DNA of 32,614 nt, from assembly GCA_003282105.1 (NCBI GenBank), contig QCAB01000009.1:1-32614 (forward strand), written 5' to 3'. A program made the position numbers and the translations under genes. Below the pieces are notes generated by a model that saw only the letters and a list, made by a program, of their open reading frames with translations, searched no databases and was not told where the DNA came from. Below, piece by piece: positions 16,601-25,126 of the stretch (positions within the stretch are counted from its first letter, which is position 1; each line of letters begins with the position of its first letter). The stretch is from SAR86 cluster bacterium AG-339-G14 (lineage in GTDB: Bacteria; Pseudomonadota; Gammaproteobacteria; Magnimaribacterales; AG-339-G14).

Positions 16601-18985
16601 TTAATGAGTTTCAAGCTTATTTTTTTTATTTTTTGAAATTTTTTGAGTTTTGGAATTGTCTTCCTTTTCACTTACCCAAGGTTTAGGTTCTTCAGTAAAT
16701 ATTACTTTAAAAACTTCGTCTATCCATTTGACAGGCTTAATTTGTAGATTGTCTTTTATTTTTTCAGGTATTTCTTTTAAATCTCCAAGGTTACCGTCGG
16801 GAATTAAAACTGTCTTTATCCCTCCTCTTCTTGCAGCGAGTAATTTTTCTTTTAAACCACCAATTTTTAATACTTCACCTCTGAGAGTAATTTCTCCAGT
16901 CATGGCAACATCTGCTCTAACGGGTAAGTTAGCTAATACGGAAGTTACAGCGGTGACCATTGCAATTCCTGCGCTTGGACCGTCTTTTGGCGTGGCTCCC
17001 TCTGGCACGTGAATGTGAATATCATTTAACTCATGAAAATCCGGATTTATACCTAATCCCTCGGATCTAGACCTAACTACTGAAATTGCAGCCTGTATAG
17101 ACTCTTGCATGACATCTCCAAGTTTACCGGTCTTAATAATTTTACCTTTTCCTTTGAAAGCAGATGCTTCAATAGTTAATAATTCACCGCCAACTTGAGT
17201 CCAAGCTAACCCAGTAACTTGACCAATTCTGTCTTTTTCTTTAGCTTCGCCAAAATCAAATTTTTTAACTCCAAGGAAATCTTCAATATTTTTTGATGAA
17301 ATTTTCTGTTTAGTTTTTCTTTTTAGATCAGCAATTTTTTTGATAGTTTTTCTACAAATTTTTGCTATTTCTCTTTCCAGAGCACGCACACCAGCCTCTC
17401 TTGTAAAATATCTAATTGCATCTAAAATTCCAGAATCTTCGAAAGATATTTCATTTTCCTTGAGACCATTATTTTCTAATTGCTTGGGAACTAAATAGTT
17501 TTTGGCAATACTTAATTTTTCATCCTCTGTGTAACCAGGAAGTCTAATAATTTCCATTCTGTCTAACAGTGGACCAGGTATGTTCAAAGAATTAGCTGTA
17601 CAAACAAACATTACATCCGAAAGATCATAATCAACTTCTAGGTAATGATCGTTAAAAGTATGGTTTTGTTCAGGGTCTAAGACTTCCAATAAAGCTGAGG
17701 AAGGATCACCGCGATAATCAGCTCCGATCTTATCTATTTCATCCAATAAAAATAAAGGATTCTTGACCCCAACTTTTGACATTTTTTGCAAAATCTTTCC
17801 AGGCATTGAACCAATATAAGTTCTTCTGTGACCTCTAATTTCGGCCTCGTCTCTAACTCCACCCAGAGCTACTCGTATAAATTCTCTACCTGTAGCTCTT
17901 GCGATAGATTCTCCAAGGGAAGTTTTTCCAACTCCAGGTGGGCCCACAAGACATAAAACTGGGCCTTTAATCTTGCTTACTCTTTTTTGAACTGATAAAA
18001 ATTCTAATATTCGCTCTTTGACTTCTTCAAGACCATGATGGTCGTTTTCTAAAATTTCAGAAGCTTTTGTAATACTTTTTTGAATTTTTGATTTTTTCTT
18101 CCAGGGAATGCTAATCATCCAGTCTATATAACCTCTAACAACTGAAGCTTCGGCTGACATTGGTGGCATTAATTTAAATTTGTTTAATTCCGTATTAACT
18201 TTTTCAACCGCTTCTTCGGGCATGCCTGAATCTTTAATTTTCTTCTCAATAACTTCTATTTCGTCATCAACATCTTCGCCTTCGCCCATTTCTTTTTTCA
18301 GAGCTTTCATCTGTTCGCTCAGATAGTATTCCTTCTGGCTTTTTTCCATTTGCTTTTTGACTCTGTCTCTAATTTTTTTCTCCATTTGAGTTAAATCAAG
18401 TTGATTTTCAAGCAACGAAACTAAGTTTTTTGATCTTTCTTCTAAATCTATTTCTTCAAGTAAAATTTGTCTATCTTCTAGAGACAATGATAAATGTCCA
18501 ACCAAAGTATCAATGAGTTTATCTAACCTTTCAATGGAACGTGCTTGACTTAAAACTTCTGGTCTTATCTTTGCTGAAGATTTAGATAGATCCTTAAATT
18601 GAGATTTTAGTGTATTTAAATAACTTTGCTGTAAATCGTCATCCATAGATTTTGAATTCAAAATTTCAACTTCTGATTCAACATAATCCTTCTTGTCTTT
18701 TATCTTTTCTAAACTTGCTCTTTTGATGCCCTCAACTAACACTTTGAATGTACCGTCTGGTAATTTGATTAATTGTAAGATAGTTGAAACTGTTCCGATC
18801 TTATACATCTCATCAATGGATGGATCTTCATCGTTAGCATTCCTTTGAGCAATAAGCATCACAGATTTATCTTCAGACATTGCTTTCTGAAGAGCATTTA
18901 TAGACTTATCTCTTCCAACAAATAAAGGAGTAACAACCCCTGGAAAAATAACAACATCTCTTAATGGCACTAAAGGTAATAACAT
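16601..18985 (-). CDS. lon: ATP-dependent protease Lon
   Basis: This cytoplasmic AAA+ serine protease degrades misfolded and regulatory proteins. The 794 residues hold the N-terminal substrate-binding domain (LPLVPLRDVVIFPGVV), coiled region, Walker A GPPGVGKT (348-355), Walker B LFLLDEID (411-418), sensor region FVCTANSLNIPGPLLDRME, and the protease domain with the Ser671 (PKDGPSAGIAM) and Lys714 (GGLKEKLLAARR) dyad. The final ~35 residues are a lysine-rich, probably disordered tail (KTQKISKNKKNKLETH) absent from E. coli Lon. It lies between clpX and hupB in the conserved order, 53 bases after clpX. No clear heat-shock promoter was recognised in that gap. Confidence 0.98.
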   Translation of the reverse strand: MLLPLVPLRDVVIFPGVVTPLFVGRDKSINALQKAMSEDKSVMLIAQRNANDEDPSIDEMYKIGTVSTILQLIKLPDGTFKVLVEGIKRASLEKIKDKKDYVESEVEILNSKSMDDDLQQSYLNTLKSQFKDLSKSSAKIRPEVLSQARSIERLDKLIDTLVGHLSLSLEDRQILLEEIDLEERSKNLVSLLENQLDLTQMEKKIRDRVKKQMEKSQKEYYLSEQMKALKKEMGEGEDVDDEIEVIEKKIKDSGMPEEAVEKVNTELNKFKLMPPMSAEASVVRGYIDWMISIPWKKKSKIQKSITKASEILENDHHGLEEVKERILEFLSVQKRVSKIKGPVLCLVGPPGVGKTSLGESIARATGREFIRVALGGVRDEAEIRGHRRTYIGSMPGKILQKMSKVGVKNPLFLLDEIDKIGADYRGDPSSALLEVLDPEQNHTFNDHYLEVDYDLSDVMFVCTANSLNIPGPLLDRMEIIRLPGYTEDEKLSIAKNYLVPKQLENNGLKENEISFEDSGILDAIRYFTREAGVRALEREIAKICRKTIKKIADLKRKTKQKISSKNIEDFLGVKKFDFGEAKEKDRIGQVTGLAWTQVGGELLTIEASAFKGKGKIIKTGKLGDVMQESIQAAISVVRSRSEGLGINPDFHELNDIHIHVPEGATPKDGPSAGIAMVTAVTSVLANLPVRADVAMTGEITLRGEVLKIGGLKEKLLAARRGGIKTVLIPDGNLGDLKEIPEKIKDNLQIKPVKWIDEVFKVIFTEEPKPWVSEKEDNSKTQKISKNKKNKLETH

Positions 18986-19038
18986 AGTTTTCTTTTATAT
19001 AATTTAATAATAAGGACAAAAGTTAAAAAAACAAGTGA

Positions 19039-20304
19039 CTAATTTTTTTCTTCTTGAGCTTTTGATTCATTTTGATAGACGTAAAGAGGTGCTGATTCTC
19101 CATTAACACATGAAGAATCGACAACAACTTTTTCCAACTCATTTTCAGATGGAACCTGATACATTGTGTCTAAGAGAATATTTTCTATTATAGATCTCAA
19201 CCCTCGTGCTCCGGTTTTCATAGAAATTGCTTTCTTAGCTATCTCAATTAATGCATCATCACGAATATCTAATTCAACATTTTCCATTTCGAAAAGTTTA
19301 TTAAACTGTTTAGTCAATGAATTTTTAGGTTCAGTCAAAATTGTAACTAGAGCTTCTTCGTCAAGTTCTTCTAGACAGGCTGTAACGGGAAGTCTTCCAA
19401 TGAATTCAGGAATTAATCCATATTTAATTAAATCCTCTGGTTTAACTTTTTTGATTGTTTCAGCTGCACTCTTAGATTCAAGCTTCCTTATAACCGACGC
19501 CTCAAAACCAATACCTTTCTCATCAGAACGACTTCTAATGATTTCATCTAGTCCTGAGAAAGCTCCACCACAAATAAACAATATATTCGAGGTATCTACT
19601 TGAAGAAATTCTTGCTGAGGATGTTTTCTTCCTCCTTGAGGTGGAACAGAGGCAGTTGTGCCTTCAATTAACTTAAGCAAAGCTTGTTGAACTCCTTCAC
19701 CGGAAACATCTCTTGTAATAGATGGATTATCAGATTTTCTGGCAATTTTGTCTATTTCATCTATGTAAACGATGCCCAACTGAGCTTTTTCAACGTCGTA
19801 ATCGCATTTTTGTAATAATTTTTGAATAATATTTTCTACATCTTCACCAACATATCCTGCCTCGGTGAGAGTTGTCGCGTCGGCTATAGTAAAGGGTACG
19901 TCAAGAAGTCTTGCTAAAGTTTGAGCTAGTAAAGTTTTGCCACTTCCCGTTGGGCCTAAAAGTAAGATGTTGCTTTTTCCCAATTCGACATCGTCTGCTA
20001 AATTTGAATTCTTTAATCTCTTGTAATGATTATAAACAGCGACTGAAAGAATTTTTTTTGCGTCGCTTTGACCTATTACATATTGATCAAGAATTGCGTT
20101 TATTTCAGCTGGAATAGGAAGATTTTCCTTCTTGTCGTCGTTTTTGTCGTCATTGGAATCCTCTTTGATGATGTCATTGCAAAGTGCCACACACTCATCG
20201 CAGATATAGACTGATGGACCAGCAATAAGTTTTTTTACTTCACTTTGATTCTTACCGCAAAAAGAGCAAAACAGTTGTTTTTCTTTATTTTCAGTTTCTG
20301 TCAT
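19039..20304 (-). CDS. clpX: ClpX unfoldase, ATP-binding subunit of ClpXP
   Basis: It unfolds tagged proteins and feeds them to ClpP. The 421-residue chain starts with the zinc-binding domain (Cys13, Cys16, Cys35, Cys38 in FCSFCGKN...[10 protein letters not shown]), then an acidic linker, Walker A GPTGSGKT (117-124), Walker [12 protein letters not shown], and the ClpX-specific [29 protein letters not shown] and GFEASV segments; the IGF-type loop that docks on ClpP is represented by KGIGFEA. The C-terminal small domain includes [11 protein letters not shown]. The start overlaps the clpP stop by 4 bases (ATGA), so the two subunits are made from one message. Confidence 0.98.
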   Translation of the reverse strand: MTETENKEKQLFCSFCGKNQSEVKKLIAGPSVYICDECVALCNDIIKEDSNDDKNDDKKENLPIPAEINAILDQYVIGQSDAKKILSVAVYNHYKRLKNSNLADDVELGKSNILLLGPTGSGKTLLAQTLARLLDVPFTIADATTLTEAGYVGEDVENIIQKLLQKCDYDVEKAQLGIVYIDEIDKIARKSDNPSITRDVSGEGVQQALLKLIEGTTASVPPQGGRKHPQQEFLQVDTSNILFICGGAFSGLDEIIRSRSDEKGIGFEASVIRKLESKSAAETIKKVKPEDLIKYGLIPEFIGRLPVTACLEELDEEALVTILTEPKNSLTKQFNKLFEMENVELDIRDDALIEIAKKAISMKTGARGLRSIIENILLDTMYQVPSENELEKVVVDSSCVNGESAPLYVYQNESKAQEEKN

Positions 20305-20903
20305 TTTTCTATTCTCTCACTTAAAACTTTATCAATCAGACCGTATTCGCAAGCTTCTTCACCCGACATAAAATTGTCACGTTCCGTGTCTTCAGAAATT
20401 TTATCAAGTGATTGACCACAATGATTTGACAAAATTTCATTTAATTTAGTTCTTATTTTTAACATTTCTTTGGCTTGAATTTCAATATCGGTTGCTTGTC
20501 CTTGAAAGCCGCCCATAGGTTGATGAATCATTATTCTAGAGTTTGGAAGAGCAAATCTTTTGCCCTTGGAACCTCCAGCAAGGAGTACTGCTCCCATGCT
20601 GCAAGCTTGTCCGATGCATAAAGTACTTATGTCAGGCTTGATGTAAGTCATCGTGTCGTATATCGAAAGGCCTGAAGTAACTGAACCTCCAGGAGAATTA
20701 ATGTAAAGATTTATATCTTTATCAGGATTTTCAGCTTCTAAAAATAAAAGTTGAGCCACAATTAAATTTGCCATCTGATCCTCAACTGTTCCAGTGATAA
20801 AGATTACTCTTTCCTTGAGAAGTCGTGAGTAAATATCGAATGCTCTTTCACCCCTGGGGGTTTGTTCCACAACCATTGGAACTAGTTGGTTGAAAGTTTT
20901 CAT
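20301..20903 (-). CDS. clpP: ClpP proteolytic subunit
   Basis: This 200-residue serine peptidase forms the proteolytic barrel of ClpXP. The catalytic triad is Ser102 ([11 protein letters not shown]), His127 ([10 protein letters not shown]) and Asp176 (ERDNFMS). The oxyanion-loop [18 protein letters not shown] is intact. The N-terminus [29 protein letters not shown] is typical of a short propeptide form. It is placed 9 bases after trigger factor and overlaps clpX, matching the standard tig-clpP-clpX operon. Confidence 0.98.
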   Translation of the reverse strand: MKTFNQLVPMVVEQTPRGERAFDIYSRLLKERVIFITGTVEDQMANLIVAQLLFLEAENPDKDINLYINSPGGSVTSGLSIYDTMTYIKPDISTLCIGQACSMGAVLLAGGSKGKRFALPNSRIMIHQPMGGFQGQATDIEIQAKEMLKIRTKLNEILSNHCGQSLDKISEDTERDNFMSGEEACEYGLIDKVLSERIEK

Positions 20904-20912
20904 TTAAATAAT

Positions 20913-22208
20913 TTAACTCATTGCCATAATTTCTTCAAAGTTTAGTTTTTCAGATTCACAATTCGCTTCTGAAGATATAAGTTCTGTAACTTGTTCTTCC
21001 AAAGCTATGGACTCAATATTTTTTAATTGTTCTTCGCTACTAAAAATCCATTTTTTGTACTGTTCAGGATCTTTAAATCCACTAGCTCTCTCATCAATAA
21101 GTTCTTTTATAAGATCATCATTTTTTTCAATTTTTCTTTCTTCAATAATCTTATTAAGAATCACACCTAATCTCACTCTTTTGATAGCATTTTCCTCAAA
21201 TGTGTTAAGCGGTAATTCTTCATCCTTTAACTTAACTGGATCCATCCCCATTTGTTGTGCAGCTGAATTTCTTAGGTTTTGAGCTTCTGCTAAAACCATT
21301 GCTGAAGGGATTTCTATAGGATTTTGTGCTTCTACGGCGTCAAAAATTCTTTCTTTCAATTTTCTTTTTTCAGTGATTCTTAAATCCTTTTCGAGTTGTA
21401 TTTTTAAGTTATCTTTAAATTCTTCTTCGGATTTTGATGGAATTCCAGCTTGCTCAAAAAAACTCTCATTTAATTCCGCTGGAAGGGTTTCTAAAACTTC
21501 ATTTACAGTAATTTTGAATAATGTTTCTTTACCTTTCAAATTTTCAGAATGGTAATCATCAGGAAATTTCAGATTTAAGTCTTTCTTTTGTCCAACCTTT
21601 AATCCAATTAAGCCATCTTCGAAACCTGGAATCATATTCTTAGATCCAATTTCTATAAGATAGTCTTTTGCCTCCCCACCCTCAAATTTTTCATTCTCTA
21701 AGAATCCTTCAAAATCAATTTTTGCAAAACATCCTTCAGTAATCTCTTTGTCAATCTTTTCAAGCTTACCAAATCTCTTTTGCATTTTAGTAATTGTTGT
21801 CTTTATATCTTCCTCACAAAGATCACATACAGGTTTTTTAATTTTTAAATTAGAAAATTTCTTCAAATTAAACTCAGGATAAACCTCATAGGATGCCTCT
21901 ACATTTATATCTTTATTAATATCCATAGATAAAGGATTAATAGCAGGCTGACCCACCACAGAAATCTTTTTTTCTGTAATCAATTTATAGAATTCATTTG
22001 TCATAGTTTCGTAAATAACTCTGGCTCTAAGCTGTTCACCATAATATTGTTCAATTACTTCTAAAGGAGCTTTTCCTTTTCTATATCCCTTTAGATTTGA
22101 CGATGCTTGTTCTTTAGAAAGCTTAACTTTGTATTCTTGCAACATATCTTTTGAAAAAATCTTAAATTTAAGTTTTTGTAATTTGTCTTTTTTTCCTAAT
22201 CCAAACAT
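20913..22208 (-). CDS. tig: trigger factor, ribosome-associated chaperone
   Basis: The protein binds nascent chains at the ribosome exit. The ribosome-docking signature appears as GYRKGKAP (GFRKGKxP in E. coli). A central FKBP-like PPIase domain (FAKIDFEGFLENEKFEGGEAKDYLIEIGS...MIPGFEDGLIGLKVGQKKDLNLKFPDDYHSENLKGK) and a helical C-terminal domain follow. I chose the ATG at 22208 because GGAG (22218-22215) lies 6 bases before it; an ATG 12 bases further upstream would place that ribosome binding site inside the gene and start only one base after the tRNA-His CCA. From 22208 the protein has 431 residues, close to E. coli's 432. Confidence 0.95.
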   Translation of the reverse strand: MFGLGKKDKLQKLKFKIFSKDMLQEYKVKLSKEQASSNLKGYRKGKAPLEVIEQYYGEQLRARVIYETMTNEFYKLITEKKISVVGQPAINPLSMDINKDINVEASYEVYPEFNLKKFSNLKIKKPVCDLCEEDIKTTITKMQKRFGKLEKIDKEITEGCFAKIDFEGFLENEKFEGGEAKDYLIEIGSKNMIPGFEDGLIGLKVGQKKDLNLKFPDDYHSENLKGKETLFKITVNEVLETLPAELNESFFEQAGIPSKSEEEFKDNLKIQLEKDLRITEKRKLKERIFDAVEAQNPIEIPSAMVLAEAQNLRNSAAQQMGMDPVKLKDEELPLNTFEENAIKRVRLGVILNKIIEERKIEKNDDLIKELIDERASGFKDPEQYKKWIFSSEEQLKNIESIALEEQVTELISSEANCESEKLNFEEIMAMS

Positions 22209-22221
22209 ATTTTTCTCCATA

Positions 22222-22298
22222 TGGGGTGGACGATGGGATTCGAACCCACGACAACCGGTACCACAAACCAGCGCTCTACCAACTGAGCTACGCCCACC
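22222..22298 (-). tRNA. tRNA-His (anticodon GTG)
   Basis: Full cloverleaf on the minus strand: acceptor GGTGGGCG (22298-22291, including the extra 5' G typical of tRNA-His) pairs with CGTCCACC. The anticodon loop TTGTGGT gives GTG, the T-loop region reads GGTTCGAATCC, and CCA is encoded (22224-22222). It lies 13 bases upstream of the trigger factor start, as in other Gammaproteobacteria where a tRNA-His is near tig. Confidence 0.95.
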
Positions 22299-22304
22299 AT
22301 ATTT

Positions 22305-22381
22305 TGGCCTCCCGGGCAGGATTCGAACCTGCGACCCTCTGCTTAGAAGGCAGATGCTCTATCCAACTGAGCTACCGAGAG
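22305..22381 (-). tRNA. tRNA-Arg (anticodon TCT)
   Basis: Acceptor CTCTCGG (22381-22375) pairs with CCGGGAG with one G-T pair. D-arm GCTCAGTTGGATAGAGC, anticodon stem TCTGC/GCAGA with loop CTTCTAA, T-arm GCAGGTTCGAATCCTGC, discriminator G and encoded CCA (22307-22305). It reads AGA (and probably AGG) codons, common arginine codons in an AT-rich genome. Six bases separate it from tRNA-His, so they share a transcript. Confidence 0.95.
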
Positions 22382-22437
22382 AATAATTATGAAGGTATTC
22401 TAACTAAAAGGTTTGAAATAGTCTTGTGGTCAAGTTG

Positions 22438-22521
22438 TGGCTCTCGGTTAGGATTCGAACCTAAACTTGTCTAATAACTTCCTTGTCGTAAAACAAGTGT
22501 TTTCCATTAAAACACCGAGAG
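22438..22521 (-). tRNA. tRNA-like element with long variable region, anticodon unassignable (possible tRNA pseudogene)
   Basis: Acceptor arms CTCTCGG (22521-22515) and CCGAGAG (22447-22441) pair perfectly and are followed directly by CCA. The T-arm TTAGG-TTCGAAT-CCTAA is canonical. The D-arm is TGTTTT-AATGG-AAAACA, with a 5-base loop keeping the GG pair. The anticodon arm is either CTTG/CAAG with an 8-base loop TTTTACGA or CTTGT/ACAAG with a 6-base loop; neither gives the normal 7. A 17-base variable region (22481-22465) lacks a clear stem. There is no room for both a 7-bp acceptor and a discriminator base before CCA. The 5' acceptor strand is identical to that of the neighbouring tRNA-Arg. 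It is either a decayed tRNA, an unusual Sec/allo-tRNA-like shape, or a sequencing error in a real type II tRNA. Confidence 0.55.
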
Positions 22522-22572
22522 GAACTCCGTTTCCTCTTCTCCAAAAACATTATACAAAAATATGTAGACATT

Positions 22573-22649
22573 TGGTCGGGGTGGAGGGATTTGAACCCCC
22601 GACATCCTGCTCCCAAAGCAGGCGCGCTACCAGGCTGCGCTACACCCCG
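22573..22649 (-). tRNA. tRNA-Pro (anticodon TGG)
   Basis: Acceptor CGGGGTG (22649-22643) pairs with CACCCCG. D-arm GCGCAGCCTGGTAGCGC, anticodon stem CCTGC/GCAGG with loop TTTGGGA, T-arm GGGGGTTCAAATCCCTC, discriminator A and encoded CCA (22575-22573). It is the first tRNA of the leftward cluster and divergent from folD, whose ATG lies 37 bases away. Confidence 0.95.
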
Positions 22650-22686
22650 AAAAAAATTTTGAGGAATGTTATCATAGGAAATAATA

Positions 22687-23526
22687 ATGACTATAGTACT
22701 TGACGGAAAAAAGTTATCTGAAAAATCAGAAGAAGATCTCAAAAGAAGAGTTTCTGTAATTAAAAAAAGTACTGGATCCACACCAATTTTAGCAACTATT
22801 CTAGTAGGTGATAATCCTGCTTCAGCTACGTACGTAAAAATGAAAGGAAATGCTTGCCAAAGAGTTGGCATGGAATCTTTAAAAATTGAACTTCCAGAAA
22901 ATACATCAACAGGTGATTTAATAACTGAGATTGAAAAACTAAATAAAAATAAAGATGTTCATGGAATTCTTCTTCAACACCCCGTTCCTAAACACATAAA
23001 CGAGAGAAAATGTTTTGATTCCATTGATGTTCTTAAAGACGTTGATGGCGTAACTAGTCTTGGATTTGGGAAAATGAGCATGCAAGAAAATGCGTTTGGA
23101 TCATGCACTCCATATGGAATTATGAGACTTTTAGAAGAATATAAAATTGAACTCGAAGGTAAAATAGCTGTTGTGGTTGGAAGAAGTCCAATCTTAGGGA
23201 AACCAATGGCGATGATGCTTTTAAATAAAAACTGTACAGTTACGGTATGCCATTCAAAAACATTAAATCTTTCAGACGAGATTAATAAAGCTGACATTGT
23301 TATTGGTGCATTGGGAATACCAAAATTTATTAAAGGGGATTGGATAAAAGATAATGCTATCGTGGTCGACGCTGGTTATCACCCTGAAAAATGCGGAGAT
23401 ATTGAGCTAGATTCTATTATTGGTAGGTGTAAAGCCTATACTCCAGTTCCAGGTGGTGTAGGACCTATGACTATTAACACGCTAATTCTGCAAACTATTG
23501 AAAGTTGTGAAGCAACTCTAAAATAA
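22687..23526 (+). CDS. folD: methylenetetrahydrofolate dehydrogenase / methenyltetrahydrofolate cyclohydrolase
   Basis: This bifunctional enzyme interconverts 5,10-methylene-, 5,10-methenyl- and 10-formyl-tetrahydrofolate, supplying one-carbon units. The 279-residue chain has [16 protein letters not shown] with the Tyr49/Lys53 catalytic pair, [35 protein letters not shown] (NADP-binding loop), TVCHSKT and the C-terminal signature [12 protein letters not shown]. It is divergent from the tRNA-Pro/tig cluster, the usual folD neighbourhood in Gammaproteobacteria, and converges with the acyl-CoA synthetase with a 5-base gap. Confidence 0.97.
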   Translation: MTIVLDGKKLSEKSEEDLKRRVSVIKKSTGSTPILATILVGDNPASATYVKMKGNACQRVGMESLKIELPENTSTGDLITEIEKLNKNKDVHGILLQHPVPKHINERKCFDSIDVLKDVDGVTSLGFGKMSMQENAFGSCTPYGIMRLLEEYKIELEGKIAVVVGRSPILGKPMAMMLLNKNCTVTVCHSKTLNLSDEINKADIVIGALGIPKFIKGDWIKDNAIVVDAGYHPEKCGDIELDSIIGRCKAYTPVPGGVGPMTINTLILQTIESCEATLK

Positions 23527-23531
23527 CCTTT

Positions 23532-25073
23532 TTATTTTTCCCAATATTCGTTTTTAAGAAGTCTTTTATATAATTTACCCGTAGGATGACGCGGCAATTC
23601 TGGCCTAAAATCAATAGATTTGGGACATTTAACATGTGAGATTTTTTCTCTGCAATAAGCCATAAGTTCTTGCTCTAAATTGTTTTCAATTTCATTCATA
23701 TCTTGCGGTTGAACTACAGCTTTAACTTCTTCACCCATCTCTTCATTAGGGACACCAAAAACGGCGACATCAGCTACCTTTGGGTGCATGACTAGTATAT
23801 CCTCTGTTTCTTTTGGATAAATATTAACTCCTCCGGAAATAATCATAAAAGCTTTACGATCAGTTAAATATAAGTAATCGTCCTCATCTAAATAACCAAC
23901 ATCTCCAAGTGTCGAGAAACCCTGTTTAGATCTAGAACCTTTTGTTTTTTCTGGGTCGTTGTGATATTTGAAACTCTGTGAAGTTGGTCCTTCAAAATAA
24001 ATAGTACCCTCTTCACCCTTTGACACTTCATTTCCATCATCGTCTAGGATATGAATTGGACCTAATAAAGATTTTCCAACAGTGCCTTTATGATCTAACC
24101 ACTCATTAGAATTACATGCCACAAACCCATTAAATTCGGTTCCAGCATAATATTCATGAATAATAGGCCCCCACCAATCTATCATCTTTTCTTTGACTTC
24201 AACTGGACATGGTGCCGCAGCATGAATAGCTACTTTATGAGAACTGAGATCATATTTATTGAGTATCCCAGGATCACTCTTCAAAAATCTTACAAACATT
24301 GTTGGAACCCATTGAGAATGAGTTATTTTATATTTCTCAATGAGTTTTAAAGCTTCTTCAGGATCAAATTTTTCCATAATTATTGAAGTTGCGCCCAAAG
24401 CTTGAAATCCAGTATTAAATCCCAAGGGTGCAGAATGATAAAGCGGAGCAGGAGAAAGATAGACAGAATCAGAACTTGCTGCATACATTCCCTCAACAAC
24501 TCTAGTAAGCCCAAGATCCTCTTCCTCTGGAGAGTACGGCAAAGGACTTAAATTAATTTCTCTACTTACTCCTTTAGGTTTTCCGGTTGTTCCTGAGGAG
24601 TACAACATTGAAGATCCCTGACATTCGTCATTTATAGGTGTTATTGGAAGTTCTGAGATTGATTTTTCTAGCGATAAATAATCTTCTGTTTCTCCATCGA
24701 TCATAAATTTATTAACATCTTTTAATAAAGGGGTTAATAATTTTGCATTTTCCTCTAAAAATTTAGAAGTTATAAAAACTTTAGCACCACAATCTTTTAC
24801 TATGTATTCGACTTCTTCTGGTTGTAATCTCCAACTTATGGCAGTGTAAATCAAACCACTTCTATAGGCAGCTGCAGCAATTGGAAGAAAGTATTTATGA
24901 TTTTCCATCATAAAAGCCATACTATCGCCTGCATTTAAACCTAAAGATCTAAATAGGTGTGCTATTTGATTTGATAATTCATTTACCTCTTGATGGGTGA
25001 GAATTTCACCACTTCCAGCCATGATAATTGCTGGTTTATCCTTAAATTTTGGTCCATTTACTCCCGGATGCAT
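23532..25073 (-). CDS. AMP-forming acyl-CoA synthetase (fatty-acid-CoA ligase-like)
   Basis: The enzyme activates a carboxylic acid to its adenylate and then the CoA thioester. In the 513 residues the phosphate-binding loop is YSSGTTGKPKG (158-168), the central motif is YYAGTEFNG, STLGDVGYLDEDDYLYLTDR carries the Asp of the A7/A8 region, FMIISGGVNIYPKETEDIL is the hinge, and Lys500 (PTGKLYKR) is the catalytic lysine of the C-terminal domain. The substrate cannot be read from the sequence; the family includes medium- and long-chain and branched or steroid-side-chain acids. GAGGAG precedes the ATG. It is divergent from fabY, with 53 bases between the starts. Confidence 0.88.
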   Translation of the reverse strand: MHPGVNGPKFKDKPAIIMAGSGEILTHQEVNELSNQIAHLFRSLGLNAGDSMAFMMENHKYFLPIAAAAYRSGLIYTAISWRLQPEEVEYIVKDCGAKVFITSKFLEENAKLLTPLLKDVNKFMIDGETEDYLSLEKSISELPITPINDECQGSSMLYSSGTTGKPKGVSREINLSPLPYSPEEEDLGLTRVVEGMYAASSDSVYLSPAPLYHSAPLGFNTGFQALGATSIIMEKFDPEEALKLIEKYKITHSQWVPTMFVRFLKSDPGILNKYDLSSHKVAIHAAAPCPVEVKEKMIDWWGPIIHEYYAGTEFNGFVACNSNEWLDHKGTVGKSLLGPIHILDDDGNEVSKGEEGTIYFEGPTSQSFKYHNDPEKTKGSRSKQGFSTLGDVGYLDEDDYLYLTDRKAFMIISGGVNIYPKETEDILVMHPKVADVAVFGVPNEEMGEEVKAVVQPQDMNEIENNLEQELMAYCREKISHVKCPKSIDFRPELPRHPTGKLYKRLLKNEYWEK

Positions 25074-25126
25074 TTTTACTCCTCTATTTGATATAAAATA
25101 TTAATTCAATCTGATTGAAAATAACA

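Noticed and set aside
22209..22220. Upstream ATG of tig adding four residues
   Set aside because: It begins one base after the tRNA-His CCA end and would place the good GGAG ribosome binding site inside the gene.
22129..22474. Plus-strand ORFs of 82-85 residues over the tRNA genes
   Set aside because: They are antisense readings of the tRNA genes, giving the familiar spurious 'WDSNPRQP' and 'GFEPATL' peptides.
22461..22871. 136-residue minus-strand ORF across tRNA-Pro and the folD start
   Set aside because: It overlaps a tRNA, the tRNA-like element and the true folD frame, and has no recognisable protein features.
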